Source of the DNA: Cycas panzhihuaensis
Taxonomy: Eukaryota > Cycadophyta
Direction: 5' to 3'
DNA length: 64,000 nt
Assembly (NCBI GenBank): GCA_023213395.1
Contig: CM041465.1
Location: 76,763,741 to 76,827,740 of the forward strand
Below, one piece after another: positions 54,296 through 64,000 of this stretch; the first letter of the stretch is position 1; every line of letters starts with the position of its first letter. The notes below the pieces were generated by a model. The model did no database searches and was not told where the DNA came from. It worked only from the letters and a program-made list of their open reading frames with translations. A program made the position numbers and the translations under genes.

Positions 54296-57200
54296 AAAAC
54301 TGTGCTTTGCCCTCAAAGCACTGGTAAGTTCAAAAATTTCTTTATCCATCATCATTTTCCCACATGGCACGTCTGCCATACATGTTTTTCCATTTGAGAA
54401 AGTGTTCTTTGATTTGTCTGGATTTGAGGGATCCGGTGTAGGTTTGTAGGATTCCTTCTAGTTCTAACATTATTTTTCCTTCTTTGTTATGCTCAGGGAT
54501 ATTGGAATGAGGTACTATTTTATCCCCAACCTTCTTTTTTAGATAGGGAACATGAAAGATTTTATGAATTTTTGCACCTTATAGGAGCCTTAACTGATAT
54601 GAAATTTCATCTATTTTGGTAATGATTTCGTATGGCCCAAAATACCTAGGTGTGAGATTTTAGTTGTTTATTTTCTATAAACAAACTAGTTTATATGGTT
54701 GCGGGTACAAAAAGACCTAATCACCTTCTTTGAAATGTCTTTAAGGGCACTTTAAATTAAATTGTTGCTTCATCCTATTTTGTGCCATTGTTAAATTATC
54801 TTTTAATTTGCTGATAGTTTTCTCTACTTTCTTTTGATATTCTTGAACTGCCTGGACCTATGATAGTATGTTCCAAATTAATAAATATGGTGGTCAGTAT
54901 CTATATAAGGCCTAAAAAGGTTTCATCTATGTTAAAGAGTGGTAGGTGGTATTGTACTACCACTCTCCTAAGTGCAACCATCAATGCTATTATTTTTATC
55001 TGTCTGACCAGAAGTTTCTCAAGTATCCTTCTAGGCATTTATTCACGATTTCTACTTGTCCATCTATTTATAGGTGATATGCTATGCTCATCTTGAGTTT
55101 TGTATTGGTGATTTTAAAGAGATCTTGACAAAATTTATTAGTAAACTTTAGGTCATGATCACTTATAATTGCCCTTGGAAAATTGTGTAGATGATGGATC
55201 TCCTTCATGTATAGTACTACAACTTTACTAGCTTTAGCTATTGATTTCAACCCTCTAAAGTGGCCACATTTAGTAAGATGATCTACTATGACCAGAATTA
55301 CATCCTTCCCTTCTGAATAAGATAATTCTATTATGAAGTCCATAGATATCTCATCCTATTTTTGTTCCAGAATTGGTAATAGATGGAGTAATTCTAGTGT
55401 TTTTATGCATTCGATCTTATTCATTTGACTGGTATTACATTCTGTGACAAACTTCTGAATATCTATTTTTAATGCTTTCTAATAAAAGAAAGCTCTTACC
55501 TTTCTATTTATCTTGTTGATCCTCGTATGGCTTATTATAGGTGTAGACTGAGCTTCCTATAATATTATATCTTTTAGTATAGATTTACTTAGAATACAAA
55601 TCTTTCCCTTCCTAAGTATTATTCCTTATTGTATGTCATACAAGTCAGCTTTATCCTTGCTTGTTTTATCTATCAAGTGCTTGTATCTTGGATCGTTATT
55701 ATACTCCTTTCTTAGTATCTTGTGCCATATTGGGGTAGTCACTAATATTGTCTATAAGGCTAGTTGCTCATGAGATTCCTCTAGGATCCTTGAGAGGGCA
55801 TCTGTTATGACATTTACTTTGCCCTTTTTGTACACAATAGTAAAATCAAATAACTATAGTTTTCTCAACCACTTTTGTTATTTGTTTGATAGTGTCTTTT
55901 GACTTAAGAAGTACTTAAGGCTGTCGTGATTTGTTCGTACCTAAAATGGGCTCCTAAGCAAATATTATCTCCATTGGTAGATTGTGTACATTATAGCTAG
56001 CGTCTCCTTATCATAAATGGGTTTTAACTTTTCTATATTGTTTAGCTTCCTACTTTCATATGCTATAGGTCTTTCATCTTATAATAAAATGGCTCCTATA
56101 CCAAATCCTGATGGATCACACTCTAGAATGAATGGGTTAGAAAAATCTGGAATTGCTAGGACTGAAGCTCTTACCATTTATCCTTTAGTTCTTCAAAATA
56201 ATTATTAGCCATTGAATTCTATGCAAATGCATCCTTCTTGGTTAGGTCCATAAGTGGGGCTGTTATGTTCATGTATCCTTTTATGAATTTCTTGAGGTAT
56301 CATGTTGCTCCCAAGAAATTGTGAGCTCTTGTGATATTCTTTGGTGCTAGCCAATATATTATCACCTGGACCTTCTTGGGATCAATTTTTATTCCTTATG
56401 GAGTAATTATATGACCAAGGTATTCGAGTTCCTATTGGCCAAAGATTATTTTTTATTATTTATAAAGAATAATCTATTTACTAAAATTTCTAAGATTAAT
56501 CTAAGATGCACCAAATGCTCGCTCCAGATTGCTATAGATGAAAATGCCATAAAAAAATATTAGTATACACTTCCTTAAGAATTCCTTGAATGTCAAGTTC
56601 ATAGTAGCCTAGAATGTTGCTGGGGTGTTGGTTAGTCCAAAAGGTATCACTTTGAATTTGAATAGTCCTTCATGAGTTCAAAAGGTTATCTTATGAACAC
56701 CTTCTTCTTTTATCTAAATCTGATGGTAGCCTTATCGAAGGTTGATCTTGGAGAAATATTTTACCCCATGTATCTCATCTAGTAAGTCATCGATCATGGG
56801 GATAAGATATATATTCTTTATAGTTAACTTATTTAGTCCTCTGTAATCCATACACATCCTGACTGTTCTATCCTTCTTAGGGTTGATTACCACTAGAGAT
56901 GCAAATAGATTTATACTACTCTAAATGTGGCCTTACGAAAGTAATTATTTTGTTATATTTTTTATCTCCTTCATCATGTGGTACAAGTGCCTGTATGGCA
57001 TTATGTTCACCAGTGCAACTCCTGGGACTAAATCAATAACATACTGAGTTTCTCTTGTTGGAGGTAACCCCTTCAACTCTTCAAATACTTGTTTATAATC
57101 ATCCAAGATGTTATGGATCTCTATTGGTATTTCTTAGATTTTAACCCTGTGGTATAAGACTATGTATATATGAGCTTTCTTTCGCATGATCTTCTCAATT

Positions 57201-57850
57201 TTATGGGAAGACACTAGTTGCATGAGTGATTGTTTTGGTCCACGTAATATATATTTTGTGCCATTTATTTAGAAGTATATAACCCTGGTCATATAGTTGG
57301 TGACTATATTCCCTAATGTTTATAACTACTATACCCATAGAACTACATTGACTCCACCTATCTATATTATAAACATATTGAAATTCAAAGGGTACTCACT
57401 GATTTTCAAGTTGATGTTTCTATAAAACTCTCCACAAGATGTTATTTTTCCATTAGCAAATGATACTTGGAAGGTTTTCAATGGGTCCACCTTTATTCCT
57501 AGCTTTTAGATTGTTGGTCTGTTAATAAAGTTATGGGTACTCCTACTATCCACCAGTATTGCTATTGGAGCTCCTTTCAGCATCCCTTTGAATCATAGTG
57601 TCTAAGGTGTGGTACTTTATCTTGTTATAACTTGTAGATAGACCTAAACATTCTTTGTATCAACTTTAAGTAATTCATCTAGCTTAACTTCAATTTATTC
57701 ATTGTTGTCTTCTTGATATGGGATTACGTCTTCTTTTGTTTGTTATGGTATCTCTAATTCTTTATTATTTAGCATGAATACCTTTTTTTTAGACACTGGT
57801 ATTCCCAATTCTATTTTCCTTTGCATTTGAAATAGGTACCTTTCTTCATG
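54296..57850 (-). pseudogene. gypsy G pol: protease, RT, RNase H, integrase
   Basis: Minus-strand reading: protease near 57560-57480 (LVDSRSTHNFINRPT; D-S-G changed to D-S-R). RT 57000-56500: MCMDYRGLNKLTIKN, IDDLLDEIHGVKYFSKINLR, YHQI, FKVIPFGLTNTPATF; the catalytic YVDD position is changed (ILIFFYGI). RNase H ends FDFTIVYKKGKVNVITDALSR near 55800. Integrase: MDFIIELSYSEGKDVILVIV, DHLTKCGHF, NFPRAIISDHDLKFTN (55343-55068). A chromodomain-like tail could lie at 54600-54300 but was not read with confidence. Strictly gypsy order. Inactive. Confidence 0.9.
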
Positions 57851-58844
57851 TGTTCTTCTCATGAAAGATTTTTTGTCGTACTCTTTATTGTAAGAGGAGC
57901 ATCTAAATTAACTCATGACCTATTCTAGTTTGTATTAGGTGGTGTTGCAAATTCTATTCTATGCACATAGGTTGGCCTAGTTTCTTTGAGTTTAGCTTTG
58001 ACACATCTGGTATGCTTTATAATTTCTTCCAATGCTCTGTGTTATTGTGCTAATATCTAGAATCTTATTGGTACCTTAAGACCACTTATATAGGTTTCCT
58101 TAAGATATTCCTAGGGGATTCTTGATATAATCATACATTGTAACATCTGAAATTATTCTATATATTCTTGAAATGATCCAGTTTGTTGTAACCTTGTCAT
58201 CTAGGCAAAATAATCCATGGCCCATGAATCTTTATATTGATTGATAATATCCATTTAGAAGTTTCTCCACTCTTGTTGTTGTGATCTTTACATCTTTTTC
58301 CACCAATAATACCAATTTAAGGCTCATCCATAAAGATGTAAAAAGGCGATAAGAACCATATCTATCTCTAGTATCTGGTTTACTACAAAATATCTTTCCA
58401 TCTAGAGTAACCATGCTCTTATGTCACCTGTCTTTTTTGGATCAAACTTTTCTAGTGCAATCTTCATGTTTGTTGGAATTCCTTGTGATTTTATGTTCCT
58501 TCGTAGAAATATGAATCCTTCTTTAAACCTACCTTCTTGGTTCCCTTAGTCTACATCTTGATTTAAATCCTAATTTTGTTATATTTTAGGATAGATTATC
58601 TCTTACTTTTCTAACCTCACATTAAGGTTCTTAATCTACTATATGAGTTCCTACATGACTTCTATCATAGTCTCTACCATTTGTTCCTCTACTTCTTAGG
58701 ATCTTGGCATTTTCATTGGCAGTTTGATCTTTTTAGATCTTAATTCTGTCTAGATCCTTTCAAAATTCCTAGGGTGGGAGGGCGAGTCAAAATTTTGCTT
58801 CTACTTGGCCAAAATATCTTCGTAAAATCTCACTTCAAAATGAA
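57851..58844 (-). pseudogene. gypsy G gag
   Basis: Placed by position between the primer-binding site and protease. A 60-codon open piece (58414-58232) and an RRTHEERYLFQMQRK segment near 57850-57810 correspond in position to the gypsy gag tail and the R-EKGLC-NC knuckle start, with the Cys lost. Most of the rest is broken and unreadable by eye, so the boundaries are approximate. Confidence 0.65.
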
Positions 58845-58856
58845 GCTCTGATACCA
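58845..58856 (-). other. G primer-binding site
   Basis: gctctgatacca on the plus strand, perfect complement of tggtatcagagc, two bases from the 5' LTR. Confidence 0.93.
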
Positions 58857-58858
58857 CT

Positions 58859-59332
58859 TGTAATGGTTCTCTCACAAAAAAAGATAGAAGTAAGATACAA
58901 TAAAGTTAAATTTTACAAATAATATAATACAAACTGGTAATTATATATGCAAGGGTGTAATATAGATGAATTTCTCCAATGATAAATCAATTACAAGTGC
59001 CAAGTATGATGCCAAATAGATACAAAAATATAAATAGAAGTTCCAGAATTACCAACATAACCTGCAACAATCACTAAACCCTTAGAGGTAAGGATCCTCC
59101 TTAGAAATACAACCCTAAGGCCAAAAATCTATAGCAACCTTAAAGACAACATTGAGAAGAAATACTTTATAAAAATGATGATGATGAATGACCTCAAGGA
59201 CCCCTATTTATAAGCGCTCAATTTGGGACTTAATGAGGTCAGCTAGAACAGGGAGAGCTGTGCCCAGAATAACATAGAAGTCAGCCACAACAAGTACATA
59301 GAGGTCGGTTAGGCTTTAAAAGGGTTACTTCA
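58859..59332 (-). repeat. G 5' LTR (right copy)
   Basis: tgtaatggttctctcac to gggttacttca; 474 bp, followed by ttgaa and C sequence. Confidence 0.94.
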
Positions 59333-59337
59333 TTGAA

Positions 59338-60900
59338 CTAGAAGAACTGCACCTTGCTCTTAACGAAGAGCCCTTAACATACCAAAAAGTTATAAAGCAT
59401 ACAACTTGGAGAAATGCCATGAATGAAGAGTACCAATCTCTTATTAAAATTGATACATAGGAGCCCATTAATCTATCACTTAGAAGAAAGGCAGTTTAAA
59501 ATAAATGGATGTTAAAAAATAGTATAGATCAGATGGCATCCTAGAAAAATACAAGGTGAGGTTGGTAGCAAAAGGATTTATATAAAGGAAAGGTACCAAC
59601 TATACTGAAATCTTTGTACCTATAACTAAGTAGCCCACAATTAGAACTCTTATAGCCTTGGCTGCTCAACAAGGCTGGAAAATCTATCAGCTCAATGTTA
59701 AGACTACACTTCTCAATGAAGACCTTAAAGAAGAAATTTAGATGGCTTAACTAGAAGGATACAGGATCATTAGTTAGGATCATAAGGTTTGTAGGCTTAG
59801 AAAATTCTTATATGGCTTAAAACAAGCCCCTTATGCTTGGTTTATCAAGTTGTCTGAAAGAATGAGGCAACATAGATATGAAGTTTACGAGTATCAATAT
59901 ATTGATGCAATATTATTCATCAAGCACTAAAAATATATAATCACTTACCTCTTAATCTTTGTGGATGATATACTAATAATGGGAAATAGTGAATAGGTAA
60001 TCAGTCAATTGAAGAAGGACTTTACTAAAACTTTTAAATTGTCTGACTTCAGGTTGATGAAATATTATTTAGAAATTGAAGTAACTCAAAATAATAGTAA
60101 AATCTTTCTTCCCCAAGAAAAATACATCAACAATCTTTTGATAAAGTTTTAATTAGATGATGCTCGACTAATGGCTACACCTATGGAACCTAATGTTAAA
60201 CTCTCAACTAATGGTGATACGAGGGAGGCAGATACGACACTCTATAGGCAACTTATAGGTAGTCTCATCTATACTACCAACACAAGACCAGATATTGCAT
60301 ACTCTATTGATATTCTTACATGATTCATAATAAATCCTAAGTAGAATCATTGGCAAGCTATAGTATGAGCGCTGAGGTACCTAAAGATGACTAGAAAATA
60401 TGGTCTACTATATGAACCCAATACAAAATTTAAACTTTATGCATACACAGACTTAAATTTTTCCAGAGATAAAGATACAAAAAGATCCATGTTTGAGTAT
60501 ATAACGTTTCTTGGGATAACTCTAATATCATGGAGGTCCAGATGGTAGAAGATAGTTGTAGACTCAACTACTAAAGCTGAATAGACTCAACTACAAGCAA
60601 TGAGATAATATGACTTAGAAACTTATTGAATACATTGAATGTCACCTAAGTAAGTTCTACTAGCCTATGTGTGGATAATCAATCTATAATCCACATGGCT
60701 AAAAATACTATATTTCATGATCATACTAAACTTATAAATATAAAAGTTTACAGGATTAGAGAACTAGTTCATGATGGCACATTTCAACTAGAGTATTACC
60801 CTACAACAGATTAAGTGACTGATATCATTACCAAACCACTGTAAAGGGTAAAGTTTAAATAGTTTCAAATGCAACTCAACCTTGGGAATTCTATCTCTAA
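59338..60900 (+). pseudogene. copia C pol, part 2: RT and RNase H
   Basis: Resumes after G with the linker ELHLALNEEPLTYQKVIKHTTW and NEEYQSLIKIDT, then RT fragments in several frames: LDIK-equivalent near 59690, [10 protein letters not shown] near 59815, IFVDDILI near 59960 (catalytic VDD kept), LMKYYLEIEVTQ near 60055, and SLIYTTNTRPDIAYSI near 60270-60310. RNase H: RYLKMTRKYGLLYEPN near 60375, ARD-KDTKRS near 60470, and TDIITKPL near 60830. Stops at Gln/Trp and several frameshifts. Confidence 0.86.
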
Positions 60901-61319
60901 TTAATTGAAGGAGATGATAATAGGACAATCATACTTTATCTCATTTGTGAAAACCCCTTGTGGGTACGAAAGGAAAGGAGTAAGTCTCTACTCTGTCTCA
61001 TTTGTGAAAACCGCTCAAGGGCATGAAAAGATAAGAGTTGTACCATTTCAAAAAATTAGAACCTGTGAAAACTCGAAAGGACATCGGGGATAACTAAATA
61101 GCTTCATTCAAAGAGTCACCTGAACTAGTAATTATACTAATTGGTTATCTAACTTCATTTAAAGAGCCACTTAAGCTAGGTTAGTAGATTAAAAAGTCTG
61201 TGGGTTTTCTTCTCTATAAAGGTTTTCCACAAAAGTGCCATAGTAGTTTACTTTGTAAGAGGCTTAAATGAAGACCTCATAGGATAGAATAAAATAAGAT
61301 GAAATAACTTTCCACTATT
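60901..61319 (+). other. C 3' untranslated region with three tandem units
   Basis: gtgaaaac units begin at 60947, 61004 and 61065 (57 and 61 apart), the first followed by acccc-ttgt-gggt, able to form a short hairpin. Same array as in A and E. A 62-codon plus frame (60905-61093) repeats IGQSYFISFVKT-like sequence because of it and is not considered a gene. Confidence 0.78.
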
Positions 61320-61330
61320 AAGGGGAGGAT
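61320..61330 (+). other. C polypurine tract
   Basis: aaggggaggat immediately before the 3' LTR. Confidence 0.88.
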
Positions 61331-61638
61331 TGAAACAAGTTAATACCATAAGGTTATTACATTAGTTTATTATTCTAAAAAGGGCCTTAAGTGAATTTTA
61401 AATTAGATCACTTAATTGAAATATACTTTTATGTGTATTATATGTAATTTCATCTAATTAAGGAAAACACTAACCATAATACACTCTCTCATCAACATAA
61501 AGTAATAACTCAATGGAGGAGGCTCATTCTTACCTCCACATTTTATAAGAGCAACTCTTTTTCTCTCAAGTCTCTCTTACTCCCATGTTTGCCTTTGTGT
61601 ATAGTACATAAAGATGAAGGCTAGATTCTATCTTTTTA
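61331..61638 (+). repeat. C 3' LTR
   Basis: 308 bp, tgaaacaag to ctttttA; about 55 differences from 32427-32733. Followed by target duplication catgt and M sequence. Confidence 0.92.
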
Positions 61639-62960
61639 CATGTACCTTTACACCTACTGAATCACAACTCAAAAATGGTAGAAGTGGAGGATAAAATGTA
61701 TCTTTAGATGACTCATCAATATGATATATCATAGACTCATCAAACTTAATATCTCGACTAATAAAAAAAATTTCCCATGTGAATCCTAAAGTCTGTAACC
61801 TTTACTCTCTTGAAAGTGCCCCATAAAAATACACTTCAAACTTTTACGATCTAACTTCTTTCGATTTACATCTAAGATGTGTGCGCGGGTAATATACCTA
61901 AATACCTTAAAATAATTAATAGAAGGTTTCTAACCAATCTAATATTCTTTAGGAGTTATGCCATGAATAGCCTTAGTAGGGACCCTATTCAAAATGTAAA
62001 TAGTTATTGCAACAGATTCTGCTTAAAACTTGGAAGGTACATTCTTACCATGCACTATACACCTTGTCATCTTTATCAAAGTATAATTCTTCCTTTTGAT
62101 TATACCATTTTATTGTGAGGTATATAGGACAATTACATCCCGTTTAATACCATGAATAAGGTTGAACTGATTAAAGGCATTATTGTCATACTCCTTTCTA
62201 TTATCACTCCTTAAAATCTTTATTTTCTTATTACATTCATTCTCAACATAAGCTTTCCATTCACAAAGTCTATCAAATGTATCATACTTATTCTTACCTA
62301 GGCTTTTCTATTAAAATCATCTATAAACATAAGCACATAATGAGCACTTGAAATGAAAGGATTGGGTAATGAACCTATTAAATCCGTATAAACAAGTTCC
62401 AACTTCTCTTTTGCCCTTCGTGCACTATCTTTAGCAAACGGGCAATGATGGTACTTTATATACATGCATCCTTCACAAATACCCTCTGAACATTAGACAT
62501 GAGATAACCCTACCACCATCTTCAGTCTATTCATTAGGTTAATGCTTCTATAGTTAAGATGACCCAACTATTTATGCCATAACTTACTCATATCATCAAC
62601 ATTAGTAACAAAAGTATAAGAATCCTGTTGGGCTCTAAATTTCTCAAATACCCAAAAGTTATCTTGCACTCTCTCAGTAGCAACAATAAAGAAGTCTTTC
62701 TTAAGATCCTTAACTATGCATCTATTATATTAGAGCTTAATTTTTATACCTTGCTTATATATTTTTCAAGTTAAAAGAAGATTTAGCTTCATCTTAGGCA
62801 TGAAATAGATACCCTTGAACTTACCACCTATAAGTGAGATAAATCTAATACCTTCTATAGATAAAACACTAGCATCCCCAATAATCACACTAATATTACT
62901 TATGCCTATATCCATGGCATTACTATTTTACTTTTGATATGTGATATCTTTAAGTGCTTA
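61639..62960 (-). pseudogene. copia M pol: integrase
   Basis: Minus-strand reading: CEGCMYIKYHHCPFAKDSA (zinc region and linker, near 62490-62420), KLELVYTDLIGSLPNPFIS, HYVLMFIDDFNRKA near 62340-62300, then shifted pieces around RYLGI and KSLKCIFMGHFQESKGYRL near 61850-61800. Order and motifs are those of a copia integrase (GAG-pre-integrase zinc region, D-containing VYTDL and MFIDDF). The C-terminal end is cut by C at 61638. Stops and frameshifts throughout. Confidence 0.82.
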
Positions 62961-63833
62961 AATCTAGGATCTAATAGTCTTTCTAGTTTGACTCAGATAA
63001 CAACATTAAAATCCTAATATAATATTCAACTACACTCTTTCCCTTACCATCTTAGTTTGTCTTATGCTTATCTTACCTCTTGAACCAATAATTCCTTTCC
63101 CTATGGCCATTTTTCTTGTAGTAATGACACTTACCATAAACTTCTTCTTCACTTGAGAGGTCTCACCTATTTTTTATATAGACTTACCTTCTTGAATCAC
63201 ATCCTTTCTTTGAATCTTCATAACCAAAGGTTAATTTGAACTAGACCTAGTAAGCATCCCATGATGTTTCAACTTAGTATCTTTTGCTAGAATTAGGTTT
63301 TTTAAGGACTTGAATGATTCACCTTCTATAGCTTTATTACTACCATAAATAATTTAGAAGGTTCCAAATATAGCCTACAACTTTGATATATATGGCAAAA
63401 AGCAAAGCATCATCTATTGAGTTTGACTTTAGTTCATTCAATATATTCCTCAAATCAATGATCTTATTCAAGAAATCACTAGTATTATTCTTAGCATCTA
63501 TTTTCACATTCAATAAATCCATCATAAAAGCACCACACTAATTAGTTTTCTTCTTTTCAAAAGTCTCACATAGTTTAGTATAGATCTCATGTGGGGTTTC
63601 AAGGTTATGGACTAAAACTCTTTGATCTAGGTCCAAAGATAACTTAAGTAATCCTACAACTATGAATTGCCTTTCATCACCATGAACACATTCTTTTTCA
63701 TCTAAGGAAACACTCAATGAAGGAGGTTTGGTAATCTCCTAAAGTTAGTTGAACATGAGGACTAGTTCCATATTTGCCTTCCACTCATTAAATTATTTTT
63801 ATTAAAGGTAACCAACGGGGCCAACTTCTCCAT
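62961..63833 (-). pseudogene. copia M gag and zinc knuckle
   Basis: ATG at 63833 opens MEKLAPLVTFNKNN. Further on come LLKLSLDLDQRVLVHNLETP, EIYTKLCETFEKKKTN and the open piece 63525-63340 (MMDLLNVKIDAKNNTSDFLN, IIDLRNILNELKS), the UBN2 arrangement. The knuckle near 63130-63075 reads CHYYKKNGHRERNYWFK: C-x2-C-x4-H-x4-C in which the second and third Cys are Tyr, as G-to-A changes on the coding strand would give. The protease region between about 63050 and 62600 is not clearly readable. Confidence 0.8.
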
Positions 63834-64000
63834 GGCTTACTAGAACAATAAACCAAGAACCTAAAACCAATGTCTGACAAGTAAAATTCCCTTAAACAAC
63901 AGTCTATTTAATCACCTAATGTGTAACACTACCCTGATAATCACTTAACACAAAACAAGTCAATGAATTGCTAAAAAAACCAATTTGAACTCCACAAGTT
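63834..64000 (-). other. copia M leader, running off the window
   Basis: Upstream of M's gag ATG in element orientation; noncoding. M's primer site and 5' LTR must lie beyond 64000. Confidence 0.6.

Larger units (their letters stand above)
53807..59332 (-). mobile_element. Ty3/gypsy retrotransposon G, complete ends, dead
   Basis: LTRs of 476 and 474 bp (53807-54282, 58859-59332) and exact target duplication ttgaa (53802-53806, 59333-59337) inside C's integrase-RT linker. Primer site at 58845, purine tract at 54283. Gag, protease, RT, RNase H, integrase in gypsy order on the minus strand. About 67 LTR differences of 474 (14%) by hand, less than its host C. Stops and frameshifts in every domain. 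Confidence 0.95.
32427..61638 (+). mobile_element. Ty1/copia retrotransposon C, inserted in M, host to D, G and X
   Basis: LTRs of 307 and 308 bp with target duplication catat/catgt (32422-32426, 61639-61643). Its own sequence is 32427-36632, 51583-53806 and 59338-61638; D and G fill the gaps. Primer site, leader, gag, pol, 3' repeats and polypurine tract are in order. LTRs differ at about 55 of 308 positions by hand, the most of any pair here, fitting its outermost place after M. It is a relative of A, D and E; its LTRs are of a different subfamily from A and D. Confidence 0.92.
17200..64000 (-). mobile_element. Ty1/copia element M, oldest frame of the right block
   Basis: Minus-strand copia whose own sequence survives in three pieces: 17200-18378 (3' end and RNase H), 31264-32426 (RT) and 61639-64000 (integrase, knuckle, gag, leader). 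The pieces join in register once A (18379-31263) and C (32427-61638) are removed: RT residues ending VVRLVSHS continue as YIQNPQK-HLCAMKRIL across A. The 5' LTR lies beyond the window. A and C belong to a different copia family, so this is not self-nesting. Confidence 0.88.

Noticed and set aside
53807-59332. Integrated pararetrovirus rather than gypsy
   Set aside because: Paired 475-bp LTRs, an exact 5-bp TSD, a PBS, a PPT and an integrase domain identify an LTR retrotransposon.
1-64000. CRISPR arrays, rRNA, tRNA genes, bacterial operons
   Set aside because: No regularly spaced short repeats with unique spacers, no rRNA core sequences and no tRNA cloverleaf were seen. The tRNA-like 12-mers are retroelement primer-binding sites next to LTRs.

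Overview
This window is repeat-dense plant nuclear DNA. The evidence is Ty1/copia elements with UBN2-type gag, Ty3/gypsy elements with chromodomain-like tails, a plant L1-type LINE whose ORF2 ends in an RNase H domain, primer-binding sites matching initiator-tRNA-Met (tggtatcagagc), and a fragment resembling plant translation factor eIF4B. No intact host gene, rRNA or tRNA gene, or CRISPR array was seen. The species cannot be named from sequence alone. Heavy nesting, AT-richness and transition-type decay fit old, methylated (pericentromere-like) heterochromatin; that is inference. Element letters below are mine.

Left block (1-17.2 kb): copia element F (+ strand, decayed) is split at 2.63 kb by a 6.3-kb LINE (minus strand) with an exact 18-bp target-site duplication (TSD) and a poly(T) tract. 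Next come a 5'-truncated gypsy pol (H, +, about 11.6-15.4 kb) and a deleted gypsy (I, minus, about 15.46-17.17 kb) that keeps two LTR-like repeats.

Right block (17.2-64 kb) is one minus-strand copia, M, running off the right edge and split into three pieces by nested insertions. Insertion 1 is copia A (+, 18379-31263), which contains B (minus, 24322-29643), a non-autonomous LTR element with gag only and an antisense eIF4B-like fragment. Insertion 2 is copia C (+, 32427-61638), which contains copia D (+, 36633-51582), which contains copia E (minus, 41686-49221). C also contains a complete-ended but dead gypsy G (minus, 53807-59332) and an unclassified insertion of about 1.1 kb in its leader (X, about 34.67-35.80 kb).

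TSDs were read for B (attat/attac), C (catat/catgt), D (ataat/ataac), E (aaacc twice), G (ttgaa twice) and the LINE. Hand-counted LTR differences (C about 18%, G about 14%, A about 12%, B about 8%, D about 6%, E none apart from two 2-bp indels) always rank the inner element younger than its host. A, C, D and E are relatives that insert into each other. They share a roughly 2-kb leader with a recognisable noncoding block, a single gag-pol frame and, in A, C and E, a three-copy repeat of about 58 nt between pol and the polypurine tract. No element appears autonomously functional. The points most worth following up are B's antisense gene capture and its LTR containing an internal primer-binding site, the conserved noncoding cassettes, and the youngest element (E) being the most frameshifted.
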